From: Microbacterium sp. USTB-Y
GTDB taxonomy: Bacteria > Actinomycetota > Actinomycetes > Actinomycetales > Microbacteriaceae
DNA length: 64,000 nt
Reading direction: 5' to 3'
NCBI RefSeq assembly: GCF_023703415.1
Contig: NZ_JAGMTU010000005.1
Span: 310,001-374,000 of the forward strand
The translations under genes were made by a program, and so were the position numbers. The notes under the pieces were generated by a model. That model was not told the DNA's origin and ran no database searches. It was given only the letters and a program-made list of their open reading frames with translations. Position 1 is the first letter of the stretch. Each line of letters begins with the position of its first letter. Below are positions 26,751-36,175 of this stretch, in pieces.

Positions 26751-27308
26751 CTACACGCCGGGGCGGACGCCGTCCACGGGCGGGCGGCGCTTGGCGGCGT
26801 CGGCCTCGAGGTCCAGGAGGTATCGCTTGCGTTCCGGGTGCGCGCCGTACTCGCCGGGGGAGCCGTCGGCGCGCACCACCCGGTGCACGGGCACCACGAT
26901 CGAGAACGGCGTGTTCCGGCACGCCGTGCCGACGGCCCTGGCCGCCCCCGGGCTGCCCGCGAGCGCCGCCACCTCGCCGTAGCTCGCGCTCTCGCCCCAG
27001 GGGATCTCGCACACCGCCTGCAGCGCGCGGCGCGTGAAGCCGTGCGCGAGCCGCCAGTCGAGCGTCAGCTCAGCATCGAAGTGCACGGGCTCGCCGTCGA
27101 AGTAGGCGCGCAGCAGCTCGTCGACCTCGGCGCCGGCCCCCGGATCCGGCTCGGGCAGGGCGTGCAGCATCCGCGAGACGGCTTCGAGCGCCCAGGGCGA
27201 ATCGCGGTGCATCCCTTCCGGGAGGTCGAACGAGACCAGGCCGTCGTCGGAGAAGACGAGAAGGGCGTCCCCGAACGGGGTGTCGGCGAAGTCGTAGCGG
27301 AAGCTCAT
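26751..27308 (-). CDS. O6-alkylguanine transferase-like protein with Val in place of catalytic Cys
   Basis: This 185-residue protein has the full two-domain Ogt/AGT layout. Tyr110 (SYGEVAALAG), the Arg finger 124 (GAARAVGTA), and the active-site loop are present. The loop, however, reads VVPVHRVV, so the acceptor Cys of PCHRV is Val141 (codon GTG). It cannot carry out the normal suicidal alkyl transfer. It resembles alkyltransferase-like (ATL) proteins, which bind O6-alkylguanine and recruit excision repair, but those are usually single-domain with Trp or Ala. The ATG at 27308 was chosen on its GAGGATGGGG site. Confidence 0.88.
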   Translation of the reverse strand: MSFRYDFADTPFGDALLVFSDDGLVSFDLPEGMHRDSPWALEAVSRMLHALPEPDPGAGAEVDELLRAYFDGEPVHFDAELTLDWRLAHGFTRRALQAVCEIPWGESASYGEVAALAGSPGAARAVGTACRNTPFSIVVPVHRVVRADGSPGEYGAHPERKRYLLDLEADAAKRRPPVDGVRPGV

Positions 27309-27508
27309 GTCCCCATCCTCGGTCACGTCGCCGACGGGGGCAGCGGAGGAGGCGCAATCGGTGCACTGAAACCGGAAAAGGCCCGCTGTGGAGGAAGAAA
27401 GCGGCTGAATCCGGCAAAACCCAGCGGATCAGACGACTCCATCCGCCCGACACGCCTAGTCTTTGTCGTGTGTGGCGACGTGACGGGAAGAACGCGGAGG
27501 AGAAGTCC

Positions 27509-30500
27509 GTGACGCCCGGCGACGTCGACGTGGCGGAGCCGGGAGTGCGCGTCGCCCATGCGGCGACGACCGAGCGCGCACGTCTGCGCGCCGAGGCGGC
27601 CCAGCTCGGCGGCCCCTCGCCGCTGACCGCGTACCGCGACGTCTCGGCGAGCGGGATCGACATCTCCCGCGCCCATCCCGGCAGCCTGCCGCAGTTCATC
27701 ACCGGCCGCTCCACCCTGCTGTCGAACCTGTTCCGGGACGAGGTGGGCCTGCGTAACGCGCGACTCGCGGCCGATCGGATCACCGCGAAGAACACCGAGC
27801 TGCGGACCGTGCGCGGGCTCGACGCGGTGCATCTCGCCGTCGGACTGTGCACCTGGCGCATCGGCGGCGTGGACTACGCCGCGCCGATGCTGCTGCGCCC
27901 CCTGGCGATCCGCCGCCACTATGCCGACTACGAGCTGAAGCTGCACGGTCAGTTCTTCCTCAACCCGGAGCTGGTGCGCATCGCGCGCGACCATTTCGGC
28001 ATCACCATCGACGACGCCCGGCTCGCCGCCCTCGCCTATCAGAACGGGGTGTTCGCGCCCCAGCCGGCGATCGACATGCTGCGCGCGGCGACGAAGTCCG
28101 TCGACACGTTCTCCGTCCAGCCCCGGATGGTGGTCTCGACGTTCGCGGACGTGGGCACCGCGATGGCCCGCGACGCGCACGATCTCGACCACCCCATGCT
28201 CAACGCCCTCGCCGGCCATGCGGCCGACCGGGAGCGCGTCACCGCTCCCGGCCCGATGCCGTCGACGGCGGGCCCCGACGACCGGGCCCCCGCCTCGGAC
28301 AACCTGCTCCTCGATGCGGATCACGAGCAGGAGCAGGTGCTCGCCCGCATCGCCGCGGGCCATTCGCTCACCGTGTCGACGCTGCCCGGCACCGGCGGCA
28401 CCCAGACCGTCATCAACGCGATCGGCGAGCTCGTGCGCGCCGGGCGTCGGGTGCTCGTCGTCTCTCCGCGCCGCTCCACGCTCGACGGCGTGCGGCACCG
28501 CCTCAGCGGCATCGGCCTCGACGGCTTCGCGGTGTCGCCGGCGTCGGTGCGCCGCGACCTCGTGCGGGCGATCGGGCGCAACGAGAAGGCCGCCGCGCCC
28601 AAGCTCGCCGAGATCGACGACGCCCTGCTGCGGTTGCGCACCGTGCTGCGCGACTACCGGCGCGCACTCACCGAGAAGGATCCGGCTCTGGGAGCCAGTG
28701 TGCTGGATGCCACCCGGATGCTGACCCGGCTCGCCCTGCTCCCCACGCCGCCGACCACAACGGCGCGCCTCGGGCGCGCGGCGCTGCAGAGCCTCGCGGA
28801 GGATCGGTCGCAGGCCGCCGAAGCCCTCGCGCAGGCCGCGCGACTCGGCGAGTTCCGCTTCGGCCCGGACGACTCGCCCTGGTACGGGGTGGTGTTCTCG
28901 TCCTCGGACGAGGCCCACCGCGTGCACGCGCTCGCGGAGAGCCTGCATGCCCGCACGGTGCCGGATCTGCTCGAGCAGGGGTATGAGCTCGTCGCGCAGA
29001 CACGGATGCGTCCGTTCGCGACGATCGCCGAGTTCGGCGAGTACCTGCAGCTGCTGCGCGGCGTGCGCGACTCCCTGGACCGTTTCACGCCCGCGGTGTT
29101 CGAGCGGCCGCTGGGTGAGCTGATCAAGGCGCACGGCAGCAGGCGGGACGCCCCGACGATGACCGGCGCGAACCGCCGGCGCCTCCGTCAGCTCGCCAAG
29201 GAGTACGTGCGCCCCGGCGCGCACGTGGGGGATATGCACGAGGCGCTCAGCCGCATCCAGGCGCAGCGCACCGAATGGCAGCGCTACGTCGACGCGGGGG
29301 TCGCCCCGGAGGTGCCGCTCGGGCTCGCCGACGCGTCGGCCGCCTGGCGCGACGTCGATGCGCAGCTCGCCGAACTCGACACCGCGCTGGGGCGGCGGGA
29401 GCCGCTCTCGGCGCTGCCGGTGGCGCGCCTGCTGCGGACGCTCGCGGGACTCGCGGCGAGATCCGACGTGTTCGAGAACCTCATCGAGCGGGCCCGGATC
29501 CGTGACGAGCTCGCCGCGCTCGGCCTCGAGCCGCTGCTGCTGGACCTCTCGACGCGCCATCTGTCCGAGGACCGGGTCGGCGCCGAGCTCGAGTACGCCT
29601 GGTGGCAGTCGCTGCTCGAGCAGGCGCTGCGGCAGAACCGCTCGCTGCTGGGCGCGAACACCTCGGTCGTCGATCAGCTGGAGCGCGATTTCCGCCTCGT
29701 CGACGAGGCGCACGCCGGTGCGGCGGGCCCGCTGCTGGCCTGGCAGCTGAGCGGCCAGTGGAAGATCGGGATCGTGGACGAGGCCGTGGAGGCGCAGAAC
29801 CTCCGCCACGCCCTCTCGCAGCACCGCACCACGGTCGCGGAGCTGGTGGCCGCAGCCCCGACGCTCATGCGCGTGCTCGCACCGGTGTGGATCGCGTCTC
29901 CCTACCAGGTGCCCGACCTGCCCGACTCCGCCGAGTTCGACACGGTGATCCTCGTCGACGCCGCGGCGATCAACCTGGCCGAGGCGACGCCGGCGATCCG
30001 CCGCGCCCGCCAGATCGTCGCGTTCGGCGACCCGGTGCTGCAGAAGCCGACGCCGTTCCAGGTGGCGACCGTGCCCGCCGAGGACCGGGATGACGAGGAG
30101 CCCTTCGACGAGGTCTCCGTGTTCGAACGGCTCTCCGAGCTGCTCCCGGTCGTCACCCTCACGCGCAGCTATCGTGCGGGCGGCGAGGATCTCGCCTCCC
30201 TCATCAACGACGCGTTCTACGGCGGCGAGATCGCGTCGCTGCCGTGGGCGGGATCCTATCTCGGACGCGGATCGCTGACGGTCGACTACGTGACGGGCGG
30301 CGTGGGCATCCCGAACCCGGTGACGGGTGCGATGGAGAGCCCCGAGGCCGAGGTCGCGCGCGTGGTGACCCTCGTCGTCGAGCACGCCGTGCACCGCCCG
30401 GCGGAGTCGCTCATGGTGGTCACGGCGAGCCGCACTCATGCGGAGCGGGTGTTCGCGGCCGTGTCCGTCGCCTTCGCCGGCCGCAGCGACGTCGCGGAGT

Positions 30501-31168
30501 TCGTCGGCCGGGACACGCAGGAGCCGTTCGTCGTGCTGACCCTCGAAGAGGCGGCGGCCGAGAGCCGGGACCGGGTGATCTTCTCCCTCGGGTTCGGCGT
30601 CACCAAGCACGGACGCGTGCTCAGCGACTTCGGCGACCTGTCGTCGCCCGACGGCGACCGTCTGCTCACGATCGGCATGACCCGGGCTCGCCGGTCGATG
30701 GTGATCGTCTCCTCGATCCGCCCGTCGTCCTTCGACGAGGGGCGTCTCGAGCACGGCGCCGCGACGCTCATGTCGATCCTCGGCGACCTCGCCGGCCACG
30801 CGCGCGAAGAACGGGCGGAGGACCAGGCGGATCCGCTCACCCTCGCCCTCGCGCGGGAGCTGCGGCGTCTCGGAATCGCCGTCGACGTCGACTACCGCGG
30901 ACTGCTGCCGCTGGTCGCCCAGCACGCCGGCAAGGCGGTGGTCATCGAGCCCGACCCCGAGTCCCGCCCCGAGTCGCTCCGCGAGACGCTGCGGTTGCGC
31001 CCGCAGGTGCTGCGCCGCCTGGGGTGGCACTACATCCGCGTGCACGCCTTCGATCTGTACAGCGACCCGGCCGGCGTCGCGCGGCGCATCGGCGAGGTGC
31101 TCGGGGTGCCGCTGGACGCGCCGCGGGTGGACGGCGACACGCAGCCGCTCGACGTCGGCGATGCCTGA
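27509..31168 (+). CDS. Large SF1-helicase-like protein with degenerate Walker motifs
   Basis: This 1219-residue protein has an N-terminal region of unknown fold (1-250), an SF1/DNA2-like helicase core (about 270-1090), and a C-terminal VSR/PD-(D/E)XK-like end ('LGWHYIRVHAFDLYSDP'). The P-loop position reads LPGTGGTQT (292-300) without the lysine of GxGKT. The motif II position reads ILVDAAAIN with Asp817-Ala818 instead of DE. Later motifs survive (TLTRSYRAGGEDL; MTRARRSMVIV). Either nucleotide hydrolysis is lost or uses other residues. The GTG at 27509 has GGAGGAG upstream; a GTG at 27470 lies right after a -10-like TAGTCT and is less likely. The next ORF overlaps by 8 bp. Confidence 0.85.
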   Translation: MTPGDVDVAEPGVRVAHAATTERARLRAEAAQLGGPSPLTAYRDVSASGIDISRAHPGSLPQFITGRSTLLSNLFRDEVGLRNARLAADRITAKNTELRTVRGLDAVHLAVGLCTWRIGGVDYAAPMLLRPLAIRRHYADYELKLHGQFFLNPELVRIARDHFGITIDDARLAALAYQNGVFAPQPAIDMLRAATKSVDTFSVQPRMVVSTFADVGTAMARDAHDLDHPMLNALAGHAADRERVTAPGPMPSTAGPDDRAPASDNLLLDADHEQEQVLARIAAGHSLTVSTLPGTGGTQTVINAIGELVRAGRRVLVVSPRRSTLDGVRHRLSGIGLDGFAVSPASVRRDLVRAIGRNEKAAAPKLAEIDDALLRLRTVLRDYRRALTEKDPALGASVLDATRMLTRLALLPTPPTTTARLGRAALQSLAEDRSQAAEALAQAARLGEFRFGPDDSPWYGVVFSSSDEAHRVHALAESLHARTVPDLLEQGYELVAQTRMRPFATIAEFGEYLQLLRGVRDSLDRFTPAVFERPLGELIKAHGSRRDAPTMTGANRRRLRQLAKEYVRPGAHVGDMHEALSRIQAQRTEWQRYVDAGVAPEVPLGLADASAAWRDVDAQLAELDTALGRREPLSALPVARLLRTLAGLAARSDVFENLIERARIRDELAALGLEPLLLDLSTRHLSEDRVGAELEYAWWQSLLEQALRQNRSLLGANTSVVDQLERDFRLVDEAHAGAAGPLLAWQLSGQWKIGIVDEAVEAQNLRHALSQHRTTVAELVAAAPTLMRVLAPVWIASPYQVPDLPDSAEFDTVILVDAAAINLAEATPAIRRARQIVAFGDPVLQKPTPFQVATVPAEDRDDEEPFDEVSVFERLSELLPVVTLTRSYRAGGEDLASLINDAFYGGEIASLPWAGSYLGRGSLTVDYVTGGVGIPNPVTGAMESPEAEVARVVTLVVEHAVHRPAESLMVVTASRTHAERVFAAVSVAFAGRSDVAEFVGRDTQEPFVVLTLEEAAAESRDRVIFSLGFGVTKHGRVLSDFGDLSSPDGDRLLTIGMTRARRSMVIVSSIRPSSFDEGRLEHGAATLMSILGDLAGHAREERAEDQADPLTLALARELRRLGIAVDVDYRGLLPLVAQHAGKAVVIEPDPESRPESLRETLRLRPQVLRRLGWHYIRVHAFDLYSDPAGVARRIGEVLGVPLDAPRVDGDTQPLDVGDA

Positions 31169-31382
31169 GGGCCCCGAGGCCTCCGACGGACCGGGTCCGG
31201 AAGGATCCGGATCCCGCCAGCGGATCGTCCGCGTGCGCGGATCCCGGCGGGCGAAGCTGACACCGGCGCCCGGGACGCACGCGGAACCGGATGAGCGCGA
31301 CCGCCCCGCGCCGGCGGCGGGTCCGGCGTCCGGCGGCCCGAACGACGACCGGATGCGACGCGAGGTGCCGCCGCACTACTGA
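31161..31382 (+). CDS. Small hydrophilic protein (73 aa) coupled to helicase-like gene
   Basis: This 73-residue, disordered, Pro/Gly/Arg-rich protein overlaps the end of the helicase-like gene by 8 bp, suggesting translational coupling. It contains 'RQRIVRVRGSRRAKLTPAPG' and ends MRREVPPHY. Function unknown. The coupling supports a real gene, but there is no recognisable domain. Confidence 0.6.
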   Translation: MPEGPEASDGPGPEGSGSRQRIVRVRGSRRAKLTPAPGTHAEPDERDRPAPAAGPASGGPNDDRMRREVPPHY

Positions 31383-31401
31383 GGGCGCCGCCCGCAGACG
31401 A

Positions 31402-31437
31402 CGACGCCCCGGTCACCGCGAGGGCGCCGGGGCGTCG
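31402..31437. terminator. Terminator between convergent genes (mscL side)
   Basis: CGACGCCCCGG pairs perfectly with CCGGGGCGTCG around a 14-nt loop. It lies between the rightward helicase-like operon and the leftward mscL gene and can serve both. Confidence 0.85.
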
Positions 31438-31446
31438 AGGAGACGG

Positions 31447-31860
31447 TCAGGCCGACTTCTGCTTCTCGAGCAGGTCGCGGATCTGGATGAGCAGCTCCTG
31501 CTCGCTCGGAAGGGCCTCGGGCTCCTCCGAGACACCGGCCTTGGCGGCCCGGCGCTGGTTGAAGTGGTTCATCGGCATCACGAACGCGAAGTAGACCACG
31601 ATGGCGACGGCGAGGAAGTTGATGATCGCGCCGATGATCGCACCGAAGGCGAAGGTCGCGGAGCCCCCGAAGAAGCCGGGAACCGTGAGCTTCAGCGCGT
31701 TGTCCAGGCTGTCCGCCTTGAAGAACAGGCTGATGAGCGGGTTGACGAGCGATTCGACCACGACGTTGACAATGGCGGAGAACGCGGCGCCGATGACGAC
31801 CGCGACCGCCAGATCGATCACGTTCCCGCGGAGGATGAACTCCCTGAACCCCTTGATCAT
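31447..31860 (-). CDS. mscL: Large-conductance mechanosensitive channel MscL
   Basis: This 137-residue homopentameric membrane channel releases solutes in hypo-osmotic shock. It starts MIKGFREFILRGNVIDLAVA, has two membrane helices (about 16-45 and 68-92) and a C-terminal helix bundle segment (about 112-137). GGGGAGAG precedes the ATG. It is followed upstream by fmdB-like and 5-FTHF cyclo-ligase genes, an order also present in mycobacteria. Confidence 0.97.
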   Translation of the reverse strand: MIKGFREFILRGNVIDLAVAVVIGAAFSAIVNVVVESLVNPLISLFFKADSLDNALKLTVPGFFGGSATFAFGAIIGAIINFLAVAIVVYFAFVMPMNHFNQRRAAKAGVSEEPEALPSEQELLIQIRDLLEKQKSA

Positions 31861-31887
31861 GCTTTTTCTCTCCCCTGAACGTCGGCC

Positions 31888-32163
31888 TCAGGATCCCGAG
31901 GCCGGTGCGGAGGCGGGCGCCGGTTTGGCGCTCGCCGTCGACTCCGCCTTCGATGATGCCCCCGCAGACGACGAGGAGCCGGATCCCGCCCGCGAGTCGG
32001 TGCGATAGAAGCCCGAGCCGTTGAAGGTCACGCCGATGGATCCGTACTCCTTGCGCAGCCGTCCCTGGCACTCGGGGCACTCGGTGAGGGCGGAGTCGGA
32101 GAACGACTGCACGGCGTCGAAGCGGTGCCCGCACGCGGTGCAGGCGTAGGAGTAGGTGGGCAT
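31888..32163 (-). CDS. FmdB-family zinc ribbon protein (Ruc-like)
   Basis: This 91-residue protein has an N-terminal zinc ribbon with CxxC pairs at 8-11 and 29-32 (YACTACGH, ECPECQG) and a long disordered Ser/Ala/Pro tail (about 56-91). It corresponds in layout and position to M. tuberculosis Rv0991c (Ruc), described as a redox-regulated chaperone whose zinc ribbon senses oxidation and whose tail binds clients. That function is inferred by similarity and synteny (mscL, this gene, 5-FTHF cyclo-ligase, galU). Confidence 0.88.
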   Translation of the reverse strand: MPTYSYACTACGHRFDAVQSFSDSALTECPECQGRLRKEYGSIGVTFNGSGFYRTDSRAGSGSSSSAGASSKAESTASAKPAPASAPASGS

Positions 32164-32193
32164 GGGGCCCTCGCAGGTCTCGGTTCGGAAGGA

Positions 32194-32784
32194 TCAGGTC
32201 AGGGGGAAGACGACGGTGCGCAGGGGCGTCACCGCGCCGGTGACGGGCTGATCGTGCACGTCGCTCGGCACCTCGTCGAGGATCTCGGAGTCGAACACGA
32301 TCGCGTAGACGGGCGGGCATCTCTGCATCGAGCCGAGCGTGCGGTCGAAGTAGCCGCGCCCCCAGCCCATGCGCATGCCGGTGCGGTCCACGGCCGCGGC
32401 GGGGATCAGGAGCAGGTCGACCTCGTCGAGGGCCATCGGGTTGAGGATCTCGCCGGTCGGCTCCGGGAGCCCGTGCAGACCGGTCGTGATCTCGTCGTCG
32501 GAACCGGCCACCGCCCAGTCGAGCAGGCCGTCCTCACGGGTGATCGGCAGCAGCACGCGGATCCCTTCGGCGACCGCCTCGCGGATGAAGGTGCGCGTCC
32601 CCGGTTCGGTCGTGGTGGACAGGAAGCAGGAGATCGAGCGGGCCCCGGTCGCGGCCACGAGCGCGTGCAGCCGGGCGGTCAGCGCCGCCTCCGCCGCCGC
32701 GCGCTGCGCGTCGGACAGCAGGCCGCGGCGCTCGCGCAGGTCGGCGCGCAGCGCGCGTTTCGCGTGGTCGATGGCGCCCGGCAT
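32194..32784 (-). CDS. 5-formyltetrahydrofolate cyclo-ligase
   Basis: This 196-residue enzyme converts 5-formyl-THF with ATP to 5,10-methenyl-THF, salvaging a dead-end folate. 'MRMGWGRGYFDRTL' near 140 is the family signature, and the N-terminus has the Lys/Arg-rich 'KRALRADLRERRGLLS' that binds ATP phosphate. A TAGAAT -10 box ends 7 nt before the ATG, so it is probably leaderless. It is divergent from galU with a 73-bp gap. Confidence 0.93.
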   Translation of the reverse strand: MPGAIDHAKRALRADLRERRGLLSDAQRAAAEAALTARLHALVAATGARSISCFLSTTTEPGTRTFIREAVAEGIRVLLPITREDGLLDWAVAGSDDEITTGLHGLPEPTGEILNPMALDEVDLLLIPAAAVDRTGMRMGWGRGYFDRTLGSMQRCPPVYAIVFDSEILDEVPSDVHDQPVTGAVTPLRTVVFPLT

Positions 32785-32857
32785 GATCCCGATTCTACCG
32801 GGGCTCGCGCGTGGCGTCCGCGGGTCCCTGCCGGGCCATGCGCCCTAAGCTGAGCAG

Positions 32858-33754
<897 letters not shown>

Positions 33755-33761
33755 GCGGCGC

Positions 33762-34388
33762 ATGGACTTCTCGACCCCGATGCGGCATGGGCCGGTGGAG
33801 CTGCGGCTCATCCGGCCCAAGGACGCGCGCCCGCTGCAGCACGAACTCGTCACGAACCGCCGCTGGCTGGAGCCGTGGGAGGCGACGCTGCCCGGGCTGC
33901 AGACCGGCATCGACATGCGCGTGAGCATCCGGCGGCTGCTGCAGCAGTATCGCGACGGCTCGGGGTACCCGTTCGTCATGGAGTACGGCGGGGCCATCGC
34001 CGGGCAGCTCAACATCTGGGGCGTGATGCGCGGCTCCCTGTGCTCGGCGACGATCGGCTACTGGGTGAGCGAGCGCTTCGCCGGGCACGGGATCACCCCC
34101 GCCGCCGTCGCGATGGCGACCGATCTCGCCTTCGCCGAACTCGGCCTGCACCGCATCGAGATCTGCCTGCGACCGGAGAACCGCCCCAGCCTGCGCGTCG
34201 TCCAGAAGCTCGGCTTCCGCTATGAGGGGCTGCGGCGGCGGTTCATCCACATCGACGGCGACTGGCGCGACCACCTGGCGTTCTCGCTCGTGCGCGAGGA
34301 CGTCCCCGAGGGCGTGCTGCGACGCTGGGCCGAGGGGCGCGTGCCGGCGGACTGGGCCGCAGTGCCGGAGTCGGATCTGCCGCGCTGA
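33762..34388 (+). CDS. GNAT N-acetyltransferase, RimJ type
   Basis: This 208-residue acetyl-CoA-dependent enzyme resembles RimJ, which acetylates the N-terminal Ala of ribosomal protein S5. The GNAT core includes 'ATIGYWVSERFAGHGIT' (acetyl-CoA loop), 'LGLHRIEICLRPENRPSLRV' and 'LGFRYEGLRRRFIHIDGDWRDH'. It is 7 bp downstream of galU and is surely in the same operon. The substrate is inferred from family and position only. Confidence 0.9.
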   Translation: MDFSTPMRHGPVELRLIRPKDARPLQHELVTNRRWLEPWEATLPGLQTGIDMRVSIRRLLQQYRDGSGYPFVMEYGGAIAGQLNIWGVMRGSLCSATIGYWVSERFAGHGITPAAVAMATDLAFAELGLHRIEICLRPENRPSLRVVQKLGFRYEGLRRRFIHIDGDWRDHLAFSLVREDVPEGVLRRWAEGRVPADWAAVPESDLPR

Positions 34389-34420
34389 GGCAGATCCGGA
34401 CGCTGAGCCGCGGACATCGA

Positions 34421-34540
34421 CGCCCCCTCGCAGCATCCTCGCCCCCTCGTATGGCCGTCGGTGCGAGGGGGCACCGATGCCGCGAGGGGGCACCGATGCC
34501 GCGAGGGGGCACCGATGCTGCGAGGGGGCATCGGCGAGAG
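34421..34540. repeat. 19-bp tandem repeat with inverted copies, between convergent genes
   Basis: Four copies of a 19-bp unit (GCGAGGGGGCACCGATGCC type) start at 34463, 34482, 34501 and 34520. Upstream, at 34427-34450, two complementary copies (GCCCCCTCGCAGCATCC, then GCCCCCTCG) can pair with them as a large hairpin. The array lies between the convergent acetyltransferase and MFS genes and probably ends both transcripts. Confidence 0.9.
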
Positions 34541-34551
34541 GCGGAGCAGGC

Positions 34552-35937
34552 TCAGTTCGCGGCGGGCTCCGGTTCGGGCGCCGTCGGATCCGCGGCGGGC
34601 CGGCGGATCCCGATCCAGGACACGACACCGCCGATGGCGAACAGGGCGGCGGTGACCATCGTCGCCGTGTGGAAGCCGGCCAGATTCAGGGTGCCTCCGA
34701 CGATCGTCGACAGCATCGCCACGACGAGCAGCCCGGCGACGCGCGAGACGGCGTTGTTCACGGCCGAGGCGATGCCGGATCTGCTCTCGTCGATGGATCC
34801 GAGGATCGCGGAGGTGAGAGGCGCCACCGTCAGCGACAGCCCCACGCCCAGCACGATCATGGCCGGCAGCACCTGCCACCAGTAGTTGAAGCGCTCGGCC
34901 ACGAGCAGGAGCAGGAGGGTCCCCGCGGCCATGATCAGCGGGCCGGCGGTCATGAACAGCCGGGGACCGAGTCGCCCGGCGAGGCGTCCCGCCCGCGAGC
35001 TGAGCAGGATCATCAGGATCGTGATGGGCAGGCTCGCGAGGCCCGCCTCCGTGGCCTTCAGGCCCGCGCCCTGCTGCAGGTAGACGCCGATGACGAAGCC
35101 GTTCAGCGAGAGCGCCGCATAGACGAACAGCGTGGACAGGTTCCCCCAGGCGAAATTGCGCACGCGGAACAGCGACAGCGGCATCAGCGGGTGCGGGTGG
35201 CGCTGGCGCAGCAGGAAGAGTGCGAGCAGCACGGCGCCGCCGATCCCGGTGAGGAGGATCACGGGGGAGCCCCAGCCCTGGTGCGGCTGCTCGATGAGCG
35301 CGTACACGACGCCGCCGAGGCCGATCGCGCAGAGCGCGCCGCTGAGCCAGTCGACCCGGGCGGTGCGTCCCGCCTCGGGCAGGTGCAGGCGCGACAGCAG
35401 CACGAGGGTGACGGCGATCGGCAGCACGTTGATGAGGAACACGAAGCGCCAGGACAGCAGGTCGACGAACAGGCCGCCGAGGAGGGGGCCGACCAGCTGC
35501 GCGGCCGTCGTGAAGGCCGTCCACACGCCGATCGCCCGCGACTGCACCTCGCCCCGCATGACCGCGGTGATGAGCGCCAGCGAGCTCGGCACCAGCAGCG
35601 CGCCCGCGGCGCCCTGCGCCGCCCGCGCGACGATGAGCACGAGCGGGGTGGGCGCTGCGGCGACCGCGATCGACGCGATGCCGAAGGCGACGAGCCCGAT
35701 CCGCATCACCAGCACCCGCCCGTAGGCGTCCGAGACGGATCCGGCCAGCAGGATGAGCGCGCTGAGGGTGATGAGGTAGGCGTCGACCGCCCACTGCTGC
35801 GTGGTGATGCCGCCGCCGAGCTCGCGGCTGATCGCCGGCAGGGCGACGGTCACCACCGTGCCGTCGAGGAAGGTGACGAAGGATGCGAGGACCGCGACCG
35901 CGATGACCAGCCGGTGCAGAGGGGTGAACGAGGCCAC
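34552..35937 (-). CDS. MFS transporter, DHA2 (14-TMS) family
   Basis: This 461-residue drug:H+ antiporter-like protein has about 14 hydrophobic segments. 'FLDGTVVTVALPAISRELGG' (motif D1-like), 'WAVDAYLITLSALILLAGSV' and 'SDAYGRVLVMRIGL' are typical of the EmrB/QacA/DHA2 family. The GTG at 35937 was chosen because the frame before it has no transporter sequence, and a TAGGGT box lies about 8 nt upstream. The gene interrupts the mycobacteria-like order galU-rimJ-membrane protein, so it may be a later insertion. The substrate is unknown. Confidence 0.88.
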   Translation of the reverse strand: MASFTPLHRLVIAVAVLASFVTFLDGTVVTVALPAISRELGGGITTQQWAVDAYLITLSALILLAGSVSDAYGRVLVMRIGLVAFGIASIAVAAAPTPLVLIVARAAQGAAGALLVPSSLALITAVMRGEVQSRAIGVWTAFTTAAQLVGPLLGGLFVDLLSWRFVFLINVLPIAVTLVLLSRLHLPEAGRTARVDWLSGALCAIGLGGVVYALIEQPHQGWGSPVILLTGIGGAVLLALFLLRQRHPHPLMPLSLFRVRNFAWGNLSTLFVYAALSLNGFVIGVYLQQGAGLKATEAGLASLPITILMILLSSRAGRLAGRLGPRLFMTAGPLIMAAGTLLLLLVAERFNYWWQVLPAMIVLGVGLSLTVAPLTSAILGSIDESRSGIASAVNNAVSRVAGLLVVAMLSTIVGGTLNLAGFHTATMVTAALFAIGGVVSWIGIRRPAADPTAPEPEPAAN

Positions 35938-36007
35938 GGAGCCGACCCTACTCGCCGGAGCGGACGCCGGGGTCGCCGCGCCGGATCCGCGCCGTGCTGA
36001 CGTCGCG

Positions 36008-36110
36008 CTCCGCCGTGACGTCTGCAGGACTCCGCGACGCGGGCAGGACCGGATCCGGGATCCGGTCCTGCAGACGTCGCGCGATCCTGCAGACGTCGCG
36101 TGTGCCGGCG
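36008..36110. repeat. Cluster of inverted and direct repeats
   Basis: GCAGGACCGGATCC (36043-36056) pairs with its complement ending at 36071, a near-perfect hairpin. 'CCTGCAGACGTCGCG' occurs twice (about 36067-36081 and 36087-36101), and the complementary ACGTCTGCAGG lies at 36018. The repeats occupy the gap between the divergent MFS gene and the next membrane-protein gene. Confidence 0.75.
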
Positions 36111-36175
36111 TTCGCGCACGTCCGCATGCGCGTGTCTGCGGGATCCGGGGCGGGCCCTCGCATACCGTGGAGGGC

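Noticed and set aside
27323..31045. 1240-codon minus-strand open frame opposite the helicase-like gene
   Set aside because: Shadow frame created by high third-position GC; no ribosome site, no domains, Arg/His/Gln-rich composition.
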